A stretch of DNA of 64,000 nucleotides from an uncultured Alphaproteobacteria bacterium (GTDB lineage Bacteria; Pseudomonadota; Alphaproteobacteria; RF32; CAG-239), in contig CAKQMD010000005.1 in assembly GCA_934254925.1 (NCBI GenBank), forward strand, positions 1-64,000. The letters are read 5' to 3'. The notes below the pieces were generated by a model that had not been told where the DNA came from, made no database searches, and saw only the letters and a program-made list of their open reading frames with translations. Both the position numbers and the translations under genes were made by a program. Positions within the stretch are counted from its first letter, which is position 1, and each line of letters starts with the position of its first letter. Positions 1 to 8,663 of this stretch are shown in pieces.

Positions 1-546
1 CTGGGTATTACCAAAATCGGTGATGGTGATGATTCCAGCTGGAATGCCGGTGCTGAAGCCGTTACCACGGCAAAAGATAATTTAGCTAAAAATACTGAAG
101 CTATTGCAGCTAAAGAAGCTGAAATTGCCGAATTAAAAGAAGATCCTGTCGGTAATGCGGACGAAATTATCACGGCGGAAGGTGAATTGAAAGATTTGAC
201 CGATGCTACTGCCGGTTTGAAAGAAGCTGTGTCGACAGCGGAAAAAACGGCCACCGACACCTCTCGCAACAACATCAACAAGGCTATTACCACGGTCGAA
301 GACGCGATCAGTACTTTGCGTACTATGGCGTCCGACTTGGGTAACAACTACTCTATCGTGCAAAACCGTGAAGACTTTACCGAAAATCTGGTAAACGTTC
401 TGACCGAAGGTGCCGATAAGTTGACCTTGGCCGACATGAACGAAGAGTCCGCAAACATGCTGGCTCTGCAGACCAGACAGCAGCTGGCCATTAACTCTCT
501 GAGCTTGGCTTCTCAGGCTGCTCAGTCGGTTTTGAAACTGTTCTAG
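1..546 (+). CDS. Flagellin, 3' part (5' end outside window)
   Basis: The frame is open from base 1, so this is the last 181 codons of a flagellin, the filament subunit secreted by the flagellar type III apparatus. The C-terminal 80 residues contain the alphaproteobacterial D1/D0 signature (NNYSIVQNREDFTENLVNVL, LTLADMNEESANMLALQTRQ) and end in LKLF. They are almost the same as the C-terminus of the second flagellin at 9098-11170. Upstream of this lies a highly charged helical segment rich in Ala, Glu and Lys (roughly codons 28-55), probably part of the variable surface region. An intrinsic terminator follows directly. The start and full domain structure cannot be seen. Family assignment is secure. 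Confidence 0.93.
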   Translation: MGITKIGDGDDSSWNAGAEAVTTAKDNLAKNTEAIAAKEAEIAELKEDPVGNADEIITAEGELKDLTDATAGLKEAVSTAEKTATDTSRNNINKAITTVEDAISTLRTMASDLGNNYSIVQNREDFTENLVNVLTEGADKLTLADMNEESANMLALQTRQQLAINSLSLASQAAQSVLKLF

Positions 547-564
547 TTTCCAATAAAAATAAAC

Positions 565-597
565 AAAAAAAGGCGCTCCCCGTGGGCGTCTTTTTTA
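565..597 (+). terminator. Flagellin gene terminator
   Basis: An A-tract and GGCGC pair with GCGTC and a run of T's (one G-T pair), giving a stem with a short C/G-rich loop 19 bases after the flagellin stop. A-tract, stem and T-tract are typical of a rho-independent terminator. Confidence 0.85.
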
Positions 598-668
598 TTG
601 CAAAAGCGTTTGGTTTATGGCATATTAAAAAATGGACAAAAACAAGATCCCAAGAAGGAAAAATAAAA

Positions 669-2216
669 ATGTATTTGGATAACAGTGAACAGGCGATAAT
701 CAAGCCTGACGAGGAACTGCAAAAAATTCTCGATACTTATGCCGATGGCCGCGCTTTAGCGGATTTGTCCTATGACGAAATTGAAAATATCCAGCATATT
801 CTGGATCGGGAAAATGCCGGTCGCATTGACCAATATCATGCCGACGGAATCATTGACGATTATACGGCAGATCTTCTGCACCGTTATTACGATAACAGCA
901 TGCAGAATTATGAGGTGTTTTACAACGCCATTACCGAGACTTTGGGAGAACCGGAATATATCTATTATTACAATCCGAAGACCGGGGAAATTGACAGCAA
1001 TACCAATTACTACCTGCAGCATGTGGCACCCTTTACGTCCATGACCCTGAAATATACCGATGAGCACAATAATCCGGTTTTTGTCAATCTGGGAAAAATG
1101 AAAAGCCTTAACCGCGTGATTGAAAAAATCACTCCCGGCAGTGTTTATTATAAAAAATACGAGGAAGAAAAAGAGGCCGTTTGGAAAGAATACGGCCATG
1201 ATCATGCCCGTTATACGGAAGCCTTGGCGGAAATTAAGCGGCCGGTGGATTATGTCAGCGACATTTTGCGCTGCAATCATTATTTCAAATACATGAAAAA
1301 CGTTTTTGACAACTACCGTCGCCATAAAAGTAACCCCAAAGTAAAAATTTATGACGAGGAAGTGAAGGATAAACACTGCCGAAACGACATCTCCACGCCC
1401 GAACGCCGTGACATGATTACCAGAAATCCGGGAAACCACCGGGATTTTAAGTTCTTTGTGCATTTTGAAAACGGTTTGCGCGCCGAGTTTATGGGGATGA
1501 CGCATATTTTCGGCCACCATTATACGCTCACACACCCTCCTTATGAGCGCCGTCGCACGCTGGAACAGGAATTGAAAAGAAACCCCTTGAGAAGTTTCCT
1601 GGATTATGAAAAGAAGCGCTTGGAGATTACCAGTTGCAATATTGAAATCCGCAAAATCAACGCCAATGGTTTTGAGCGCGAAAACCTGCGGGTTTTGGAC
1701 AAGGTCAAACGGATGGAGGACAAAGCGCGCCGTCAGCATCGTCAGCCGGATCTCGGCGCCTGTTATTCCGAATGCGTACAATTCATAAACGATAACTTTT
1801 ACGTTCGCACGGTAGACGCACTGAGCCGCCGTTCTTTTGCGCCTTATCCGGCCCCGGTCCGCGAAGTTGCCGAGCGCTATTTTCCCTATATTCGCAAAAA
1901 ATATTTGGCCGATATACGCGATTATGAAGCGGCAACGGAAGATCGGGACGATAACGGCGTCCGCCGCCGTCGATTGTGGGAGGAGCTCAAGACTGTGGTT
2001 GACCGACAGGAGCGTCAGCGGCTGCTCCTGGAGTTAAGACGCCTCAGCCGTTACGAGGAAGTGGCCGCCGCGCATGATTTCTCTGATCCGCAGGTTGGTG
2101 TCCTTTATGAGGCCCGCAGCCGGATGAGCGGCAAAAAGGAACATGACGACGACGAATATGAGGTTCTCCGAGCCATGACACAAGGCCATGTCAAGCTTTG
2201 TCCTGAGGGGAGATGA
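669..2216 (+). CDS. Hypothetical charged protein, 515 aa
   Basis: I do not recognise this protein. The ORF can be extended upstream to 582, but that start lies inside the flagellin terminator. The ATG at 669 follows an AGAAGGA ribosome site and is preferred. There is no signal peptide or membrane segment. The protein is very rich in charged and aromatic residues (Asp/Glu/Arg/Lys/Tyr), with long likely helical stretches such as residues 315-400 and 450-500. His/Asp/Arg clusters (for example around HHYTLTHPPYERRR) are notable, but no catalytic motif could be assigned. It stands alone between a terminator and the Sel1-repeat gene and is probably cytoplasmic. Confidence 0.75.
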   Translation: MYLDNSEQAIIKPDEELQKILDTYADGRALADLSYDEIENIQHILDRENAGRIDQYHADGIIDDYTADLLHRYYDNSMQNYEVFYNAITETLGEPEYIYYYNPKTGEIDSNTNYYLQHVAPFTSMTLKYTDEHNNPVFVNLGKMKSLNRVIEKITPGSVYYKKYEEEKEAVWKEYGHDHARYTEALAEIKRPVDYVSDILRCNHYFKYMKNVFDNYRRHKSNPKVKIYDEEVKDKHCRNDISTPERRDMITRNPGNHRDFKFFVHFENGLRAEFMGMTHIFGHHYTLTHPPYERRRTLEQELKRNPLRSFLDYEKKRLEITSCNIEIRKINANGFERENLRVLDKVKRMEDKARRQHRQPDLGACYSECVQFINDNFYVRTVDALSRRSFAPYPAPVREVAERYFPYIRKKYLADIRDYEAATEDRDDNGVRRRRLWEELKTVVDRQERQRLLLELRRLSRYEEVAAAHDFSDPQVGVLYEARSRMSGKKEHDDDEYEVLRAMTQGHVKLCPEGR

Positions 2217-2304
2217 AAGAAGTTTCCGAGGATTTGCAAAAAGTTAATAATCTTGCGCTATTCTGTAGGAAATACCGATCCAAAATCATAGCGGAGTAAA
2301 AATC

Positions 2305-3411
2305 ATGATCAGAATCGCGGTTTTGTTTCTGGCGGTGGGGCTTGCGGCTCTTCCGGCCTTTGCCTTGGAGGAAAACGACGGCGTCGTCAGCTTATTTGAT
2401 AACATGCCGGAGGTTAAAAAAGCCGTTTCTTCTGATAAATCGTCCGCAGCTGAAGACGACAACGGCATTTTTTCTTTTCTGAACATCGGCGGTCCCAAAA
2501 AAGCGCCGTTGCCGACCACCGACAAACAAGGACGTGAAAACGAGGTCTTGCAGGCGATTGCCCTAGCGGAAAAAGGCAATTTGAATGCTCAACTGGCTTT
2601 GGGATATTTGTATTTATACGGCGGTGAGGGCATTGAAGTTGATCGGGAAAAGGCCTTTAAATATTATTCAATGGCCGCCCTGCAGAATGATCCCACGGCC
2701 TTAAACAACCTCGGCAGCTTGTATTACAGCGGCATTGGCGTCAGCCGCGATCGGATGAAGGCGGCCAAACTTTTTGAACAAGCTGTCAAGCTTGACAATA
2801 CCGAAGCAGCCTTGAATCTTGGTTTTATGTATATCACCGGCAACGGCGTCGCCCGCAATGATCATGCCGCCATGGATTTGTTCACCAAAGCGGCGCAGGC
2901 CGGTAATCCCACCGGACAATTTATGCTGGGCTATGCCTATTACAAAGGTTTTATCGTTCCGCAAGACTATAAGCGAGCTGCCGAATTGTTGCGTGCCGCT
3001 GCGGATAAGAAGTTTGACGAGGCGGAATATATTATGGCGCAGCTCTATCTGAACGGCCAGGGAATCACGCAAAACTACGGCCAGGCTGTTCGCCTGCTGA
3101 ATCGCGCCGCCGATCAGGGCAATACCGCGGCGATGATGCTTTTGGCCGGCATTTTGAGCGAAGGGGAAAAATATACCAAAGATTGGCGGACGGCGCATAT
3201 TTTATATAACATTGCCGCCGTTAACGGCATTCCCGCGGCGGCTGCCCGGCGTGAGGAACTGGCCTCCAAGTTGAAGATCGAACAATTGCTGGATGCTCAG
3301 GCCGCGGCCGAACGCTTCAAGGCCAAGCCCAGCGAACTGACGGACTATGTCCACAAAACCTTCGGCAACCCGATTTACGGATATATTGACGGCACCAACC
3401 AGCTTCAGTAA
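2305..3411 (+). CDS. Exported Sel1-repeat (TPR-like) protein
   Basis: Residues 1-20 form a signal peptide (MIRIAVLFLAVGLAALPAFA, cleavage before LEEN), so the protein is periplasmic. From about residue 90 to 325 there are about six Sel1-like repeats with the usual pattern of small residues, LGxxYxxG, a D/N-x-x-x-A step and an aromatic/Leu-x-x-A-A end (for example LGYLYLYGG, LGSLYYSGIGV, LGFMYITGNGV). Sel1 repeats fold as a helical solenoid that mediates protein-protein contacts. The partner is not evident. A ribosome site GCGGAG precedes the ATG. The gene converges on the minus-strand M50-like gene with a 7-base overlap. Confidence 0.88.
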   Translation: MIRIAVLFLAVGLAALPAFALEENDGVVSLFDNMPEVKKAVSSDKSSAAEDDNGIFSFLNIGGPKKAPLPTTDKQGRENEVLQAIALAEKGNLNAQLALGYLYLYGGEGIEVDREKAFKYYSMAALQNDPTALNNLGSLYYSGIGVSRDRMKAAKLFEQAVKLDNTEAALNLGFMYITGNGVARNDHAAMDLFTKAAQAGNPTGQFMLGYAYYKGFIVPQDYKRAAELLRAAADKKFDEAEYIMAQLYLNGQGITQNYGQAVRLLNRAADQGNTAAMMLLAGILSEGEKYTKDWRTAHILYNIAAVNGIPAAAARREELASKLKIEQLLDAQAAAERFKAKPSELTDYVHKTFGNPIYGYIDGTNQLQ

Positions 3412-3971
3412 AATTCGACGGAAAGAAAGATCAAAACGCCCAACACGCCGTAAAGCACCACCCCGAGCGGGTTATTGAGCGCCACGCGAAAATCTGCCCG
3501 TGACGGCATGGCGTTTTCAATGATGATCGTCTGCAGCAAAACATAAAGCACATAATTCAGCAAAGTCGGCGGCAGCAAAGGCAGCAAATAGCGGTTGGCG
3601 TAAAAACCGATCGGCAAAAGCAGCAAAGGCGCCATTGCCGCGGGAAAAGCGTTGTAAAAAGTCACGTTGGTGAAGCCGACACTGCCCATCACATAATTGC
3701 CGTCCAAGTCCCGTCGCGGAAAAATGGTAAAATTACACGGCCGCGCATTCAAAAACATTCCCACCAGATAATGCATGCATTCGTGCAGGATCGTCCCCGG
3801 AACATTGACCAGGGAGCTCAGCCACATGCTGCGATAAGTGGCATATTTGGCCCGCATTAAAATAATGACCAGCAAAATGAGATAAAAACGGTTGTCAAAA
3901 AAACTGCTCAAAAACTGCGGGCTGTTAAGCAGCGCCGTCAGCTTGTAATAGACGCCGTAAATGTATTCCAT
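3405..3971 (-). CDS. Small integral membrane protein with HExxH motif (M50-like)
   Basis: A 188-residue protein with about four to five hydrophobic segments. An HECMH zinc-binding motif (residues 63-67) lies at the edge of a membrane helix, as in site-2-protease/M50-type intramembrane metallopeptidases. A later SRADF (about residues 157-161) might supply the third ligand, but the classical NxxPxxxxDG is not present, so catalytic activity is inferred. The gene starts two bases after the stop of the TetR gene and is probably co-transcribed with it. A second HExxH membrane protein of similar size lies at 7785-8468. Confidence 0.7.
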   Translation of the reverse strand: MEYIYGVYYKLTALLNSPQFLSSFFDNRFYLILLVIILMRAKYATYRSMWLSSLVNVPGTILHECMHYLVGMFLNARPCNFTIFPRRDLDGNYVMGSVGFTNVTFYNAFPAAMAPLLLLPIGFYANRYLLPLLPPTLLNYVLYVLLQTIIIENAMPSRADFRVALNNPLGVVLYGVLGVLIFLSVEFY

Positions 3972-3973
3972 GG

Positions 3974-4591
3974 TTAACTCCGTTTAAGGGCGGCCATTCC
4001 GCCGAGATAGGTATTGAGAAGCAGTTTGCAGATGTTTTGCTGACTCACCCGGTTAAAATGTTGCGGCCCCTGGGCTGACAAAAAAGACGCCAAAGAAAAC
4101 AGCGCTTGCCACAAAACCTGCCAGGACAATTTCTTTTCCATTCGGTTGAGAGCGGTAAAAATCTCGTTAAACTGTCCTTCGCACAAGGCGGTAATCTTGT
4201 TCAGGCGCCGCAAATAGGCAAGGGGGAGCTTTTTTTCTCCACAGCGCAGATGATAGTCAAACAACAGTTTCCATAAATTTCGGTTGTTCATGAGATAGAC
4301 GACAAAAACGTCCATATAGCGGTTGAGGTTGATGTATGGGCTGGCGTCCGGCAGCAGTTTTTGCAGGCGGGCATAAAGCACATCAAGCGTCGTCAGGTTG
4401 AGCTCCAGAATAAAGGCATCCATATTGGAAAAAAGGTTGTAGATGCTGCCGACCGAACAATGGGAAGCTTCGGAGAGCTTGCGCGCCGTCAAAAAATCCG
4501 CACCATTGGCCACGACCAGCCGACGTCCGGTCTCCAACAGGCCTCGGCGCAATGTTTTTTTCAGAAAAGCTTCACGAGAGTCTTTTGCCAT
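3974..4591 (-). CDS. TetR/AcrR-family transcriptional regulator
   Basis: The N-terminal 65 residues have the TetR helix-turn-helix layout: a helix ending in VVANGADFLTARKLSEAS, then HCSVGSIYNLFSNMDAFI, matching the family pattern 'G...T...IA..AGVS.G.lY.hF..K..L'. The C-terminal 130 residues are helical and variable, as expected of a ligand/dimerisation domain. Length (205 aa) is normal. It is the first gene of a two-gene unit with the M50-like membrane protein and is divergent from the exported protein at 4700. Those two neighbours are the obvious candidate targets, but no operator could be identified. Confidence 0.87.
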   Translation of the reverse strand: MAKDSREAFLKKTLRRGLLETGRRLVVANGADFLTARKLSEASHCSVGSIYNLFSNMDAFILELNLTTLDVLYARLQKLLPDASPYINLNRYMDVFVVYLMNNRNLWKLLFDYHLRCGEKKLPLAYLRRLNKITALCEGQFNEIFTALNRMEKKLSWQVLWQALFSLASFLSAQGPQHFNRVSQQNICKLLLNTYLGGMAALKRS

Positions 4592-4699
4592 TTTACTTAC
4601 CTTTTTTTAAGACTAAAGAGGTATATATTAAAAACATAATCCAGCATAAACCATCTTAGAACGGTGTTCAATTGTTTTTCGGGCGAAAGGGATAATTTT

Positions 4700-5503
4700 A
4701 TGAAAAAAAGTTTCGGACTGGTCTTGTTTGCGACCCTTTTGACAATAAACGGCGTTTGGGCGCAGGAAGAAAATCTTCTGATTTCCGAAGAAGTTCTTTT
4801 GGAAGATAATGTCGACAAAGCTCAAGAGCAGGCCAAACGCTTGTTAGACGCCAAACCCCGACAGCCGCAAGGCCTCAAAGCTCCGGAGCTTCGCCGCGCG
4901 ACCGGCCTGCGCAAAAAAACGCAAAACGGGCAGCTAAGTCCGGCGCCTTTCGGCCTCAACTGGGGAGCCAGCGTGAGCGAAGTTGAAAACCTGGGCGTAA
5001 CGTTGAAAAAAATTTATGAGAAAGACTATGTCAACAATTTTCAGGCCGGTCACTTGCCCAAACCGGTCAAAGATTTTCGCGACGTCAAACTGACTTTTGG
5101 CGAGAACAATCGCCTGTGGCGCATTCTGGCTTACGGAGATTACCTCGACGACGATACGGAGGCTTCGAAAGTCCTGCGCCAATACCGGATCTATTATGAC
5201 TTGCTGAAAGCCAAATACGGCAATGCGCAAGAGTTCTTTACCCCCGAAACGGTCACTGTGGAAAAAGTCAACGACCGAGGTCAAAAAGAAAACGAACAGC
5301 AAACCCAACCCATGGGCGCTCCGGGTTTTCTGGAGGCCTTGCAAAGCGGACGTGCCGAACTGTATGCCACTTTTGAAAATAAGGAAGTTGGGGTTGCTTT
5401 GGCGGTTAATGTTGACGGCAGCGGTAAAAGTTATATTGTAATAGACTATAAAAACCTGAGAATCCTCAAAGCCGAAGAAGGCAATGTTCTGGATGCTTTA
5501 TAA
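4700..5503 (+). CDS. Exported protein of unknown function, 267 aa
   Basis: I chose the ATG at 4700 because GAAAGGG lies just upstream and because it puts the signal peptide (MKKSFGLVLFATLLTINGVWA, cut before QEEN) at the N-terminus. The upstream start at 4664 would bury it. The mature protein begins with an acidic/Arg-rich linker, then a globular region from about residue 75 (PFGLNWGASVSEVENLGV). That PFGL-x-WG phrase recurs in periplasmic proteins of Proteobacteria, but I cannot give a function. It lies 23 bases before the Mur-ligase gene and may be the first gene of an operon with it. Confidence 0.78.
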   Translation: MKKSFGLVLFATLLTINGVWAQEENLLISEEVLLEDNVDKAQEQAKRLLDAKPRQPQGLKAPELRRATGLRKKTQNGQLSPAPFGLNWGASVSEVENLGVTLKKIYEKDYVNNFQAGHLPKPVKDFRDVKLTFGENNRLWRILAYGDYLDDDTEASKVLRQYRIYYDLLKAKYGNAQEFFTPETVTVEKVNDRGQKENEQQTQPMGAPGFLEALQSGRAELYATFENKEVGVALAVNVDGSGKSYIVIDYKNLRILKAEEGNVLDAL

Positions 5504-5526
5504 ATTGACGAAGGACGAAAAAAACA

Positions 5527-6903
5527 ATGGATAATAATAAGAACAAAAAAGTATTTTTCTGTGCTGTTTCCGGCAACGGAATGAGCGCTTTGGCGCAGAT
5601 TTTGAAGCTGCAAGGCTATGATGTTTACGGCTCCGACCTCAGCTTTGACTGCGGGCGCGATGCCTCCAACAAAAAGGCTCTGCAGGAAGTCGGCATCAAA
5701 CTTTGTCCCCAAGACGGCAGCGGCGTCACGCCCGACATGGCCGCAGTCTATGCTTCAAGCGCCATCAGCGACGACAATCCCGATATTATGGCCGCAAAAA
5801 AGTATAACATTCCGGTCAAAAAACGTTCAGAACTTCTGGCCGAGATTTTTCACAGCTATGCCCACAACATTGCCGTCGGCGGCACAGCCGGAAAAACCAC
5901 GACTACGGCGATGATCGGTTATATTTTGGATAAACTGGGCCAAAAGCCCTGTATGGTCAACGGTGGCTTTTTGCGCAATTATGAAGATAATCCCGGCATC
6001 CCCAACATCATTTACAATCAAGGAGACATCTGCGTTATTGAGGCGGACGAAAGCGACGGGTCAATTAAGAACTATTACCCCTATATCGGGCTGATCAATA
6101 ACATCTCCCACGACCATGAGCCGATTGAAACCCTGATGGAATATTTTGAAACCTTTGCCGAACATGTCAAACAGGCGCTGGTCGTTAATTATGATTGCCC
6201 GAACGCTCGCAAGATAAAACATCGCAAACAGACTTTTACTTATTCCATCAAGGACCGTCATGCCGACATCTTTGCTTATAACATTGAGGCGGTGGACAAC
6301 GGCGTAAAATATTCCGTTGATGGCCGGAGCTTCAAGTTGCAGTTGATCGGAAAGTTTAACGTTTCTAACGCTTTGGCTGCCATTTCGGCCTGTGTTTTGT
6401 TGGGGATTGACAAGTTTGATGCCGCCAAGGCTTTGGAAGGTTTCACCGGCATCAAGCGGCGCTTGGAACTGGCCGGTACCAAAAACAACATCAGCGTTTT
6501 TGACGACTTTGCCCATAATGCCAGTAAAATAGAAGCTTCTTTGTCTGCTCTGCGCGAATACGACGGTCGGCTGATCGTCATGTATCAGTCGCACAAGCCT
6601 TTTTCCGCCCGGACTACCGGCGAGGAAGACGGCGTGGTTTTCGGCAAGGTCTTAAACAAGGACGACATTTTGCTCATGCCGGAAATCTATATGCGCGATC
6701 CGGTCAAAGACAGCGATATTTCCGGCGCTGATCTGGTAAAATATGCGGTGGATAATGGCGTCAACGCTTTGTTTCTGGAAACCAAGGAACGCGTGCGCGA
6801 CTATATTCTCAAAAACGCCCGTCCCGGTGACCGGGTCGTCATCATGGGAGCGCGGGATAACTCTTTGCCCGATTTCAGCCGCCAATTGTTGAAGGCCTTT
6901 TAA
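5527..6903 (+). CDS. Mur ligase family protein (MurC/Mpl type)
   Basis: ATP-dependent Mur ligase that joins UDP-MurNAc to an amino acid or peptide. The N-terminal Rossmann domain binds the UDP-sugar (VSGNGMSALAQ...GSD). The P-loop is GGTAGKTTTT at residues 118-127, where most MurC/Mpl have GTHGKT. EADESDGS and NISHDH are the usual metal/ATP-site motifs, and VFDDFAHNASKIEASLSAL marks the C-terminal domain. Length 458 fits MurC and Mpl. Its stop overlaps the start of an LD-carboxypeptidase (TAATG). That pairing favours Mpl, which reuses the tripeptide made by LdcA, over biosynthetic MurC. This choice rests on context rather than on residues. Confidence 0.85.
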   Translation: MDNNKNKKVFFCAVSGNGMSALAQILKLQGYDVYGSDLSFDCGRDASNKKALQEVGIKLCPQDGSGVTPDMAAVYASSAISDDNPDIMAAKKYNIPVKKRSELLAEIFHSYAHNIAVGGTAGKTTTTAMIGYILDKLGQKPCMVNGGFLRNYEDNPGIPNIIYNQGDICVIEADESDGSIKNYYPYIGLINNISHDHEPIETLMEYFETFAEHVKQALVVNYDCPNARKIKHRKQTFTYSIKDRHADIFAYNIEAVDNGVKYSVDGRSFKLQLIGKFNVSNALAAISACVLLGIDKFDAAKALEGFTGIKRRLELAGTKNNISVFDDFAHNASKIEASLSALREYDGRLIVMYQSHKPFSARTTGEEDGVVFGKVLNKDDILLMPEIYMRDPVKDSDISGADLVKYAVDNGVNALFLETKERVRDYILKNARPGDRVVIMGARDNSLPDFSRQLLKAF

Positions 6904-7802
6904 TGAACGATTATCTCGGAAAAAATCTGACGGTCGGCGTCATTTCTCCTTCGATCTCCTTGTCCGGCGCTACCGCCGTGGAGTTTGAGGCCGGGTTGGA
7001 CTTTTTGCACCGTCTTGGTTTCAAAACCGTCGTGGCGCCGAGCGTGTGGGAGGGCATGCGCCTGACCCCGGTTTCCGATTCTCATAAAATCCGTGACATT
7101 ATGGCTATGTATCGCGACCCGGAGATAAAACTGCTCTTTTGCCCGCATGGCGGTGCCAGTTCTCAGCGGCTTCTCCCCGGACTGGATTATGAAGTTATTG
7201 CCGCCAATCCCAAACCGATCATCGGTTTCAGCGATACGACGGCCCTGCAGATGGGCGTCTATGCCAAAACCGGCAATCCTTATGTTTCGGGTTTTCTGCT
7301 GATCTATGATTTCAAAACCGGCAAAATAGATCCGTTGGTCGAACGCTCCCTTAAAACCGTTCTCGGCGGGACTCCCGTCATGGCACAGGGCGGCGAAACC
7401 GTTTACGGCGGAAAAGCCGAAGGCGTTTTGATCGGCGATTGTTTGAGCGAAATCAGCTACCTGACCGGAACGCCTTTCTCACCTGATTTAAGCGGCAAAA
7501 TTTTACTTATTGAAGATGAATGTGAAAAACCCTACAAAATAGACTTCATGCTGACACAGCTGCGTCAACGGCCTGACTTCAAGGCGCTGAAAGGTTTGGT
7601 CTTGGGGAGCTTTAGCGAGTGTGAAAGCGCAATAAACAGCCACGGAACGATCGACGACGTGTTAGACCTGTTTTGCCGTGACCTCAAACTGCCGTTGATT
7701 CGCAATTTCCCGTTCGGCCACATTCCCAGCCGTTATGTTTTGCCGATGGGGTGCCCCTTCAGAATAGATGCCGACAATTGTCGTTTAGAACAAATTCTTT
7801 AG
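6903..7802 (+). CDS. ldcA: Muramoyltetrapeptide LD-carboxypeptidase (peptidase S66)
   Basis: Serine peptidase that removes the terminal D-Ala from murein tetrapeptides during peptidoglycan recycling, in the cytoplasm. Family S66 landmarks are all present: HGGASSQRLLPGLDY, the nucleophile in IIGFSDTTAL (Ser110), a Glu in LLIEDECEKPYKIDFMLTQL (Glu204), and a His in FGHIPSRYVLPMG (His273). Length 299 is normal. The ATG overlaps the stop of the preceding Mur ligase by one base, so the two are translationally coupled. The 3' end overlaps the convergent M50-like gene by 18 bases. Confidence 0.92.
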   Translation: MNDYLGKNLTVGVISPSISLSGATAVEFEAGLDFLHRLGFKTVVAPSVWEGMRLTPVSDSHKIRDIMAMYRDPEIKLLFCPHGGASSQRLLPGLDYEVIAANPKPIIGFSDTTALQMGVYAKTGNPYVSGFLLIYDFKTGKIDPLVERSLKTVLGGTPVMAQGGETVYGGKAEGVLIGDCLSEISYLTGTPFSPDLSGKILLIEDECEKPYKIDFMLTQLRQRPDFKALKGLVLGSFSECESAINSHGTIDDVLDLFCRDLKLPLIRNFPFGHIPSRYVLPMGCPFRIDADNCRLEQIL

Positions 7803-8468
7803 AAAATTTAATACCCATTGCAGATTACCGGCGTTAAGATGGGCGATCAGCTTTTGATAAAGCCACACTCCCTCCCAGCTGCGAGAATTAAAAGCCAGCA
7901 TTGACCCGACAGTCCACAAGTTGGCTCCCGGCAGAAAAACAGCACAAAACTTATAGCCGACTTTCGGCAGGTCAGTCTGTTTTTCATGAATTTGGGAACT
8001 GACAACGTCCAAATGATAACCGATAAAATAACCGAGAATCCCATTGAGCAAAAGGTTGGTCGGCGCAAAAGCCGTGTAAAGGGAAATTCCGACCATGGCA
8101 AAAAAGCCGAACAACGGAAAAAAATAAGGCGCAATGATGATCAGCCAATTTCCTTCGCCCTCAAAGGCCATGTTGCCGCCGCTGTTGTCCGGGTCAACGC
8201 GGATGGATTTGACTCTGTGCAGCGTCAACAAGGCAAAAAAGGCATGCGTTACCTCATGGGCCGAAATTTCCATATTGGTTTTGACCGAACCGTCCATCAT
8301 CGAACGAGAAATGTAAAACAGGAAAAAGCCCGCAATTAAGACCACATAACGCAGATTGGTAAATTGAAAATAAGCCAGCGACTGCAAAAAAGCCGGAGTG
8401 GAAAGCAGCATATAAACGGCAGTCGGCCATTTTAAGAGTTCCAGTATTTTATCGACAAAAGCATGCAT
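7785..8468 (-). CDS. M50B-like integral membrane metalloprotease candidate
   Basis: A 227-residue membrane protein with four to five hydrophobic segments. HEVTH (residues 71-75) follows a membrane segment, and PDNSGGNMAFEGEGNW then leads into the next helix. This layout (HExxH, a Gly-rich beta hairpin, then a helix) resembles the peptidase M50B-like family. A later GYHLDVVSSQIHEKQTD could supply the Asp ligand. The substrate is unknown. It overlaps the end of ldcA in convergent orientation and has its own upstream region of about 195 bases. It is the second HExxH membrane protein within 5 kb. Confidence 0.72.
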   Translation of the reverse strand: MHAFVDKILELLKWPTAVYMLLSTPAFLQSLAYFQFTNLRYVVLIAGFFLFYISRSMMDGSVKTNMEISAHEVTHAFFALLTLHRVKSIRVDPDNSGGNMAFEGEGNWLIIIAPYFFPLFGFFAMVGISLYTAFAPTNLLLNGILGYFIGYHLDVVSSQIHEKQTDLPKVGYKFCAVFLPGANLWTVGSMLAFNSRSWEGVWLYQKLIAHLNAGNLQWVLNFLKNLF

Positions 8469-8663
8469 GGTTTTTCTCCGTTTTGAAACAAGTATAAATG
8501 ATAAATCGTATTTTTAAAAGCAAAATTAACATTTCTTCAACCTATTTGGATTAGCCTGACACTACGGAAGATCTTTATAAAAGGTCTGGGCCGCTGCCTG
8601 CTTCCCCCGAAACGTTGCGGCGGTCCTGATCCGTGTCATGAATTTTAGCAAAAGGTTACGCCC

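Noticed and set aside
582..668. Upstream start of the 515-residue protein
   Set aside because: It lies inside the flagellin terminator and has no ribosome site; the ATG at 669 has one.
756..1781. 341-codon open frame antisense to the 515-residue protein
   Set aside because: No ribosome site; hydrophobic Phe/Ile/Val-rich composition is the complement of Lys/Asp/Glu/Asn codons. The plus strand has the better start and spacing.
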